DNA from: Pseudalkalibacillus hwajinpoensis
GTDB taxonomy: Bacteria > Bacillota > Bacilli > Bacillales > Guptibacillaceae
Assembly (NCBI RefSeq): GCF_039851965.1
Contig: NZ_CP156674.1
Location: 1,674,001-1,738,000, forward strand
DNA length: 64,000 nt
Reading direction: 5' to 3'
Shown here: positions 58,642 through 64,000 of the stretch, one piece after another
Layout: each line of letters starts with the position of its first letter
How positions within the stretch are numbered: position 1 is the stretch's first letter
The notes under the pieces: generated by a model
What the model was told of the DNA's origin: nothing
The model's database searches: none
Seen by the model: only the letters and a program-made list of their open reading frames with translations
Translations under genes and position numbers: made by a program

Positions 58642-59781
58642 TTACGGCTTATTTTGAAGCATTGACAGGCCTCTCGCTATCTCATCGGCAACATCAATGT
58701 CCTTTTCTCTCATTTGCTCATTGATAAGGGCGTTAACAGCCTTTTCTCCTCCAATTTTCCCAAGTGCCCAAGCAGAAGTACCACGTATGACAGGACGAGG
58801 ATCTTTCTGCATTAGCTCAATTAAAGTGTCCACAGACGTTTCATCCTTATAATGAGCAAGCGCAAGAATCGCATTTCGCTGAATTGGCTTCTTCCCACGC
58901 CAGGAACCTGCCGCCTTCCCAAATTTTTCTTTAAACTCCCGATTGCTCATTGTTAACAGAGGAATTAATATCGGTTTAACCATTTCCGGATCCGGTTCAA
59001 GTTCAGGATGGTGATGGAAATCCTTTCCCTTATTCTTTGGACAAACAAGCTGACAAGTATCGCAACCATAGAGGCGATTACCTAGCTTAGCGCGGTACTC
59101 TTCTGGAAGAAACCCTTTTGTTTGAGTTAGAAATGCAATACACTTGTTTGCATTAAGCTGTCCACCTTCAATTAGAGCTCCAGTTGGACAGGCATCTACG
59201 CAAATATTACAATCTCCACAGCCTTCTTCAACAGGTTCATCCGGTTCTAAAAATAGATCTGTAATCATTTCTCCAAGATAAACCCATGACCCGAATTCTT
59301 CGGTTATCATCATTGTATTCTTACCGCTGAATCCAATGCCTGCTCTTTCAGCCACAGCTCTATCAGATAGTTCACCTGTGTCCACCATGGAACTTGTTTT
59401 GGCTGTAGGCACCCTTGATTTAATATATGCATCAAGAAGGGAGAGTTTCTCTCTAAGCACATGATGATAATCGACACCCCAGGAGGCCCTGCAGAAAAGA
59501 CCTCTGCGTTCGCCACGCTTGCTTCTCGGACTATCCTTCATCTTAGAAGGGTATGCGATCGCAACTGATAATATTGTTGCCGCACCACTAAGCAAAAGCT
59601 CAGGCTCAGTCCGCTTTTCAATATCAGACTCTTCAAATCCTGATTGATAGCCCAATTCCTGCTGTCGCTTCAGTCGCTCTTTCAATGTTTTGAATGGATC
59701 TGCAGCCGCAAATCCTATTTTATCAATGCCAATGCTTTTACTGTATGCAACAATGTCTTTTTTCAATTGTGCACTTGTCAT
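58642..59781 (-). CDS. queG: tRNA epoxyqueuosine reductase QueG
   Basis: A 379-residue cobalamin- and iron-sulfur-dependent enzyme for the last step of queuosine synthesis in tRNA (GUN anticodons, such as Tyr and His present here). It contains ferredoxin motifs CGDCNICVDACPTGAL and CDTCQLVCPKN, and C-terminal HEAT-like repeats. ERAGIGFSGKNTMMITEEFGSWVYLGE is the substrate pocket. AAGGGAGGGAG precedes the ATG at 59781. It lies downstream of the ABC-class ATPase gene in the same direction with 34 nt between. Confidence 0.94.
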   Translation of the reverse strand: MTSAQLKKDIVAYSKSIGIDKIGFAAADPFKTLKERLKRQQELGYQSGFEESDIEKRTEPELLLSGAATILSVAIAYPSKMKDSPRSKRGERRGLFCRASWGVDYHHVLREKLSLLDAYIKSRVPTAKTSSMVDTGELSDRAVAERAGIGFSGKNTMMITEEFGSWVYLGEMITDLFLEPDEPVEEGCGDCNICVDACPTGALIEGGQLNANKCIAFLTQTKGFLPEEYRAKLGNRLYGCDTCQLVCPKNKGKDFHHHPELEPDPEMVKPILIPLLTMSNREFKEKFGKAAGSWRGKKPIQRNAILALAHYKDETSVDTLIELMQKDPRPVIRGTSAWALGKIGGEKAVNALINEQMREKDIDVADEIARGLSMLQNKP

Positions 59782-59815
59782 CCTGCTCCCTCCCTTCTTC
59801 AATTTCTTTAAAATA

Positions 59816-61516
59816 TTATCTTATTTTCAAAGTCCTAAGTCTATTGAGTACAGCTGCCATCTCAGTTCTTCTAATACGCGCTACATCTCCTGGATGCTGG
59901 TTTGGAAAAACAGAAAATGAGCCAATACCTTCTTCATTCATTTTTCTTTCAATGATATCCAGAAGCTCAGGAATCGTTTGCTCACCAAGCTTGTTTTTGC
60001 TTTCTAGATAATAAAGCACATCTGTTGCAAGCCTCGTCTGGCTAGCATCTACCAGCTGTTCTACCTGAAGTAGCGAAATATCTGTCTGGCCATAGAGGAT
60101 GTGATGCTTTCCTTTCGCTGAAACCTTGGACCTTTTCCCTTTTTGGCTGTTCAAGCTTCTTCTTTCAGGAATTCTTCTTCTCAATTCACCAAAGCGTTCT
60201 CCGCCTTCTCGCTTTCTTGTTCGAGCAGGTTGTTCTGATATGCGCTTTGCTTCTTCCGTAACATTATAAGGAAGGTAATTTTCCATAAGGATGACGTTAT
60301 CAGCTACTTCAAAATAATCGCCAGATCCACCCATTACAAGAACTGTGGAAGTATTGTGTTCTGTATAAAGCTGTCTCACCCGATCAATGAATGGGGTAAT
60401 CGGCTCCTTCTCCTTTGCGACAAGTTGTTGCATACGATAATCACGAATCATAAAATTTGTAGCACTTGTATCTTCATCAATAAGCAGCGTCTCAGCCCCT
60501 GCTTCAATTGCTTCAATGATATTTGCAGCCTGGGAAGTACTTCCACTTGCATTTTCTGAAGTAAATGAACGAGTATCCTTGCCATAGGGGAGGTTTTGTA
60601 TAAAGGGGGAAATATCTACCCCTGTTACTTTTCTACCATCTTCAGAACGAATTTTCATAGCACGCTCATTCGCTACAACAAACTCTCGGCCATCTCCCGC
60701 GATATGATTATACACGCCGTGTTCCATCGCATGCAAAAGGGTACTTTTACCATGATAGCCTCCGCCAACAATCAACGTAATCCCTTCCTTTATCGCCATG
60801 CCTTCTAAAGGTTCATCACGATGGGGAATCGGTAAAGCTATTTCCATCGAGGCTGGCGACTGAAATGGGATCACCTTACTCGTTAGAGGCCGATCGCTAA
60901 TGCCACTCTCACGCGGAAGTATTGCATCGTTTGCCACAAAAGCTACGTATCCGTTCTCAACCAGGTACTCCCGGATTGCCTGCTGTTGATCAGCCAGGTG
61001 TAGTGCTTTCGTTACGGTTTGTGCTTTTAATGAAAATAAGGACTTATCTAATATCTCAGGCAATTGGTGAAGCAACATTTGTTCAGCTTGCTTCCCGAGG
61101 ACTCGCCTTCCCTGTGCAGGTAAACCAAGTGACAAACAAACGGTAATGGTCTCCTCTGAAATCGTCACAGCTGATCGCTCAATCACTTTTTGGCCCGGTA
61201 CATCGATGTGGATGAGGCCACTCTTTCCAGTGCCCTTAGAACGTCCACTGTGTCCATGAATAGCGTCATCCACTTTTCTCGCTATCTCATCTTCCGTTCG
61301 AATTCTTCTCACTGCTGTGTGGAACCATTCTTCATCTACAATTGTTTGCAGACGTGGTATAACCACTCTAAGTCTTGAAGGGCTTGCGAAAGGGTCACCT
61401 TGAACGTAATCAATAGACAGCGTGAACTTCGGGAAACGATAACTTCCCCTAATATCTTTATATGCTTTGTAACCTTTACCATCAATTTTCTGCAGTAGCT
61501 CTTTCAGTTTCTTCAT
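59816..61516 (-). CDS. ABC-class ATPase (PF09818-type), unknown role
   Basis: A 566-residue soluble ATPase. The Walker A loop GGGYHGKSTLLHAMEHGVYNH lies near residue 250; DEDTSATNFMIRD is a Walker B-like element, and LVMGGSGDYFEVAD follows. An N-terminal region KKLKELLQKIDGKGYKAYKDIRGSY is the family opening. No membrane segment and no permease neighbour, so it is not a transporter. The family is annotated as predicted ATPases of the ABC class; the reaction is unknown. AAAAGGAGGC precedes the ATG. It is divergent from the B3/4-domain gene. Confidence 0.8.
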   Translation of the reverse strand: MKKLKELLQKIDGKGYKAYKDIRGSYRFPKFTLSIDYVQGDPFASPSRLRVVIPRLQTIVDEEWFHTAVRRIRTEDEIARKVDDAIHGHSGRSKGTGKSGLIHIDVPGQKVIERSAVTISEETITVCLSLGLPAQGRRVLGKQAEQMLLHQLPEILDKSLFSLKAQTVTKALHLADQQQAIREYLVENGYVAFVANDAILPRESGISDRPLTSKVIPFQSPASMEIALPIPHRDEPLEGMAIKEGITLIVGGGYHGKSTLLHAMEHGVYNHIAGDGREFVVANERAMKIRSEDGRKVTGVDISPFIQNLPYGKDTRSFTSENASGSTSQAANIIEAIEAGAETLLIDEDTSATNFMIRDYRMQQLVAKEKEPITPFIDRVRQLYTEHNTSTVLVMGGSGDYFEVADNVILMENYLPYNVTEEAKRISEQPARTRKREGGERFGELRRRIPERRSLNSQKGKRSKVSAKGKHHILYGQTDISLLQVEQLVDASQTRLATDVLYYLESKNKLGEQTIPELLDIIERKMNEEGIGSFSVFPNQHPGDVARIRRTEMAAVLNRLRTLKIR

Positions 61517-61597
61517 CTGAGGCGAGCCTCCTTTTAAGCTTCAGTATGGTGAATGTGATAAAATGGACGGAAAATGAACCGTTTGGAGGAAAAAGAA

Positions 61598-62278
61598 ATG
61601 ACAAAAGTAATCCTCTCTCCATCCATCACAACTGAGATTCCGGAATTCAAAATTGGATATGCTACTTATCATAATATCGTGGTTGAAAATTCACCGCAAA
61701 TGGTTCGCGGCCGGTTTCAATTTTATCAGGAAACGATGATGATGGACCTTGAAGAAGTAAACTTAAGCGTTTATCCAGCGGTCACAGAATGGCGTTCCGT
61801 CTTTAAGAAGTTCGGAACTGATCCTGCTCACTACCGCCCATCATCAGAGGCTTTATTACGTCGATTAAAAAAAGGTGAAGTGTTGCCTCCCATCCATTCT
61901 GCTGCTGATATTAACAACCTTCTATCTCTTCAGTATAAAATTCCAATCGGTATATATGATCTGGATGAGATAGAAGGCAGTATTACCATTAAAGTAGGTA
62001 ATGAATCAACTTCCTATGAGGGATTGAACGGGCGCAATATGATATTTACCAACAAGCTACTTTCCGCGGATGCTCGAGGTCCGTTCGGCAGTCCGATTGT
62101 CGATTCGAAACGAACGGCTGTAACTGAAACGACAAAAAATGCTATTCAGATTTTCTATATTCAACCTTCTCTCCCAGTCAACGAAGCTCAGAAACTAATC
62201 AAGTCTTCTGCAGAAATGTTCAATCAGATTCATGGAGGTCAATACAACTACGATGTTTCCACAAAAATAAATGCATAA
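61598..62278 (+). CDS. B3/4 domain-containing protein
   Basis: A 226-residue protein with the B3/4 domain of phenylalanyl-tRNA synthetase beta chains: FKKFGTDPAHYRPSSEALLRRLKKGEVLPPIHSAADINNLLSLQYKIPIGIYD. Free-standing copies are thought to bind or hydrolyse misacylated tRNA or related amino acids, but this is not settled. TTGGAGG precedes the ATG at 61598. It is divergent from the ATPase gene. A hairpin with a T-run on the minus strand lies beyond its stop. Confidence 0.83.
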   Translation: MTKVILSPSITTEIPEFKIGYATYHNIVVENSPQMVRGRFQFYQETMMMDLEEVNLSVYPAVTEWRSVFKKFGTDPAHYRPSSEALLRRLKKGEVLPPIHSAADINNLLSLQYKIPIGIYDLDEIEGSITIKVGNESTSYEGLNGRNMIFTNKLLSADARGPFGSPIVDSKRTAVTETTKNAIQIFYIQPSLPVNEAQKLIKSSAEMFNQIHGGQYNYDVSTKINA

Positions 62279-62321
62279 TAAAAAACGCAACGCTTCGTTA
62301 ATCATAACGAAACACTGCGTT
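62279..62321 (-). terminator. Hairpin with T-run on the minus strand
   Basis: AACGCAACGCTTCGTT-AATCAT-AACGAAACACTGCGTT; on the minus strand it is followed by TTTTTTATT. It may end the plus-strand B3/4 transcript as a plain hairpin, but the T-run points the other way. The gap up to 62535 also has a second hairpin (TTCTACATC / GATGTAGAT, near 62350-62371). Confidence 0.5.
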
Positions 62322-62535
62322 GGGTAAATGGTGATAATTCGAGGAATTTCTACATCCCTCGCTGATGTAGATAGAATAACACATAATCCTCTTAACAAAC
62401 AATAGATATTTATAAATTCTTCATAACTTGCTTACATTTTATTAATATCATACTGATCAATAAATTGATTCCATGATTGACCTTTCCACAAACCCCACTC
62501 TATAATCAAGGAGACAAGTAGAAAGGAGTATACTT

Positions 62536-62757
62536 ATGGAACCATTCTCTACACCATTTTTTGAAGAGAACTTTCGTCAGTACATACAGAAGAATAGAGA
62601 CGTTTTCTCCAAACTTGAAGCCATGAACAGCTATTACCGATCTGTTGTCTCTTCGATGATATATGACAACTTAAATAAGAACTCTGAGATTGTTCGCCGC
62701 ATACGAAATTTAGATGCTGCCTATAAAGCAATCAAACAAGAAAATACAGACGCTTAA
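62536..62757 (+). CDS. Small helical protein, unknown
   Basis: A 73-residue hydrophilic protein with an aromatic N-terminus (PFSTPFFEENFRQYIQKN) and helical charged C-terminal half (NSEIVRRIRNLDAAYKAIKQ). GAAAGGAG precedes the ATG by 8-9 nt, and an intrinsic terminator follows. I do not recognise the family. Confidence 0.6.
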   Translation: MEPFSTPFFEENFRQYIQKNRDVFSKLEAMNSYYRSVVSSMIYDNLNKNSEIVRRIRNLDAAYKAIKQENTDA

Positions 62758-62760
62758 GAA

Positions 62761-62790
62761 GAATGCTCTCTTGTAAAAAGAGAGCATTTC
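62761..62790 (+). terminator. Intrinsic terminator
   Basis: AATGCTCTC-TTGTAAAAA-GAGAGCATT followed by TCTCGTT. Confidence 0.65.
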
Positions 62791-62793
62791 TCG

Positions 62794-63190
62794 TTATTTT
62801 ACATCGATATCGCAGGAATCAGCCGAGCATGCTTCTGCATCTCCACCAACAACATCAAGGTTCTTGCTTTCTCCCCCATGCCTTTACTAGTGCCTGTTCA
62901 AACACTTCCGAGGGTTGTGCACCTGATACCGCGTACTTTTCATCAAATACAAAGAATGGAACGCCTTGAATGCCAAGTTGACTACCCATCGATTCATCCT
63001 AACGTACTTCTTTTTTAAACTCTTCTGTACTTAGCATTCGTTTGATATCTAGAGCCTCAAGACTCAAGACCAAGCTCTTCACCAAGTGCTGCAAGTGTTT
63101 CATAATCACCTATGTTTCTCGATTCTGTGAAAAAGGCATAGAAAAGTCGTTCCGACATCTCATTCATTATGTCTGATTGGAGAAGTCTAT
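62794..63190 (-). pseudogene. Degraded DsbA-family (FrnE-like) oxidoreductase remnant
   Basis: On the minus strand three out-of-frame pieces match the C-terminal half of a FrnE/DsbA-type protein: IMNEMSERLFYAFFTESRNIGDYETLAALGEELGLES then stop; KRMLSTEEFKKEVR then an in-frame TAG; GSQLGIQGVPFFVFDEKYAVSGAQPSEVFEQALVKA; and LDVVGGDAEACSADSCDIDVK ending at 62794. At least two frameshifts and one or more stops are present. The N-terminal thioredoxin part with the CPWC-like active site is missing. It lies between the last protein gene and the tRNA cluster. Confidence 0.75.
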
Positions 63191-63273
63191 TAAAGAGAAA
63201 ATGTAAGTGGAAAGCAAAACAAATAAAAAAAGACCTCAACGAGAACGTTGAAGTCTTGATATGATGTATGTAA

Positions 63274-63358
63274 TGGTACCGGTGGTCGGGTTCGAACCGA
63301 CACTCCTCTCGGAACACGATTTTGAGTCGTGCGCGTCTGCCAATTCCGCCACACCGGC
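63274..63358 (-). tRNA. tRNA-Leu (anticodon CAA)
   Basis: An 85-nt class II tRNA on the minus strand: acceptor GCCGGTG paired with CACCGGT, anticodon loop CTCAAAA, a short variable arm, the GTTCGAA T-loop and an encoded CCA. Confidence 0.93.
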
Positions 63359-63392
63359 AAAGTACCATATTCAATTCAGGCAGAAAAATTAG

Positions 63393-63482
63393 TGGTGCCG
63401 GAGGCCGGGCTCGAACCGGCACGGAGGTACACCCTCCGCAGGATTTTAAGTCCTGTGCGTCTGCCAATTCCGCCACTCCGGC
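63393..63482 (-). tRNA. tRNA-Leu (anticodon UAA)
   Basis: A 90-nt class II tRNA: acceptor GCCGGAG, loop CTTAAAA, a long variable arm (GGAGGGTGTACCTCC), GTTCGAG T-loop and encoded CCA. Confidence 0.94.
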
Positions 63483-63508
63483 AGGACTTTTAAAAAAAAT
63501 ATTATATT

Positions 63509-63583
63509 TGGAGGCGGCACCCGGATTTGAACCGGGGCGTAAGGGTTTTGCAGACCCGTGCCTTACCACTTGGCTATGCCGCC
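63509..63583 (-). tRNA. tRNA-Cys (anticodon GCA)
   Basis: A 75-nt tRNA with acceptor GGCGGCA, anticodon loop CTGCAAA, GTTCAAA T-loop and encoded CCA. Confidence 0.94.
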
Positions 63584-63591
63584 TTAAAATA

Positions 63592-63666
63592 TGGAGCGGA
63601 AGACGGGATTCGAACCCGCGACCCCCACCTTGGCAAGGTGATGTTCTACCACTGAACTACTTCCGC
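63592..63666 (-). tRNA. tRNA-Gly (anticodon GCC)
   Basis: A 75-nt tRNA with acceptor GCGGAAG, anticodon loop TTGCCAA, GTTCGAA T-loop and encoded CCA. Confidence 0.94.
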
Positions 63667-63673
63667 AACAAAA

Positions 63674-63748
63674 TGGCTGGGCTAGCTGGATTCGAACCAG
63701 CGCATGACGGAATCAAAATCCGTTGCCTTACCGCTTGGCTATAGCCCA
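63674..63748 (-). tRNA. tRNA-Gln (anticodon UUG)
   Basis: A 75-nt tRNA with acceptor TGGGCTA, anticodon loop TTTTGAT, GTTCGAA T-loop and encoded CCA. Confidence 0.94.
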
Positions 63749-63752
63749 AAAA

Positions 63753-63828
63753 TGGGGCGGCTGATGGGAATTGAACCCACGAATGCCGGAATCACAATCC
63801 GGTGCGTTAACCACTTCGCCACAACCGC
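63753..63828 (-). tRNA. tRNA-His (anticodon GUG)
   Basis: A 76-nt tRNA with acceptor GCGGTTG, anticodon loop TTGTGAT and encoded CCA. The base before the 5' end (63829) is G and position 73 is C, giving the G-1:C73 pair typical of tRNA-His. Confidence 0.94.
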
Positions 63829-63852
63829 CACAAAATCTGATTTTAGTTAAAT

Positions 63853-63926
63853 TGGCAGGGGTAGTAGGACTCGAACCCACACCGGAGGTTTTGGAGACCT
63901 CTGTTCTACCTTTAAACTATACCCCT
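63853..63926 (-). tRNA. tRNA-Trp (anticodon CCA)
   Basis: A 74-nt tRNA with acceptor AGGGGTA, anticodon loop CTCCAAA, GTTCGAG T-loop and encoded CCA. Confidence 0.94.
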
Positions 63927-63933
63927 ATCAAAA

Positions 63934-64000
63934 TGGTGGAGGGGGACGGATTCGAACCGCCGAACCCTGAGGGAGCGGATTTACAGTCCGCCGCGTTTAG
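63934..64000 (-). tRNA. tRNA-Tyr (anticodon GUA), 5' part beyond the window
   Basis: Anticodon loop CTGTAAA, variable arm CTCCCTCAGGG, GTTCGAA T-loop and encoded CCA are seen; the acceptor 5' strand and part of the D-arm lie past position 64000. Confidence 0.9.

Noticed and set aside
63057..63744. Long open frames over the tRNA cluster on both strands, including one with repeated GFEPG-type peptides
   Set aside because: They read through tRNA-Leu, Cys, Gly and Gln genes; such peptides are a well-known artefact of translating tRNA genes.

Overview
The window is a chromosomal segment from a spore-forming member of the Bacillaceae. The evidence is gene content and order that track the Bacillus subtilis hit-serC-trpP-hpr-prsA-yhaMNOPQ-yheABCDE neighbourhood and then pieces of the yhb/yhc neighbourhood. 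Sporulation genes are plentiful: an alpha/beta small acid-soluble protein, SpoVR, YhbH, PrkA, YheC/YheD-type proteins, YhaL and ScoC/Hpr. The DNA is moderately AT-rich, Shine-Dalgarno sequences are strong (often AAGGAGG-like), and U-run terminators are frequent. The species cannot be fixed from the sequence; an alkaliphilic or marine Bacillus relative is a guess. There is no prophage, intact insertion sequence or CRISPR array.

Layout. 1-9 kb: hit, serC, trpP (with a TRAP-like GAG array over its ribosome binding site), hpr/scoC, small membrane proteins and the foldase lipoprotein prsA. 9-20 kb, all on the minus strand: an ABC exporter pair (yhaQ-yhaP), then yhaO-yhaN (SbcD/SbcC-like), a CssRS-like two-component system inserted between yhaN and yhaM, the exoribonuclease yhaM, and a frameshifted MFS transporter gene. 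20-25 kb: aldehyde dehydrogenase, HAD phosphatase, yheA and yheB. 25-30.5 kb: four consecutive, mostly overlapping YheC/YheD-type ATP-grasp genes followed by yheE. 31-35 kb: a PucR/CdaR-type regulator, an MsmX-type ATPase, and an amino-acid ABC binding protein plus permease without their own ATPase. 35-40 kb: SASP gene, a cluster of three structured repeats, a Trk/Ktr potassium channel subunit preceded by a palindromic element, a DUF4257 gene and spoVR. 40-45 kb: bile-acid/sodium symporter family, MscS channel, an EamA transporter behind an apparent attenuator leader, and a thioredoxin-like/membrane protein pair next to a CstR-like persulfide-sensor gene with a matching operator. 45-56 kb: pgcA, yhcX, yhcV, a secreted metallo-beta-lactamase protein, yhbH, signal peptidase, prkA, trmL. 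56-62 kb: putative amidase, YczE-type membrane protein, DNA methyltransferase (ogt), queG, an ABC-class ATPase and a B3/4-domain protein. The right end has a decayed DsbA-family remnant and a minus-strand tRNA cluster (Leu, Leu, Cys, Gly, Gln, His, Trp, Tyr from left to right) that runs off the window.

Functionally, much of the window concerns secretion and envelope quality control (prsA, CssRS-like system, signal peptidase, ScoC), sporulation (prkA-yhbH-spoVR trio, SASP, YheC/D array), and ion or solute homeostasis. The items most worth a second look are the attenuator leader upstream of the EamA gene, the CstR-controlled redoxin pair, the CssRS-like insertion next to prsA, the four-gene ATP-grasp array and the structured intergenic repeats.
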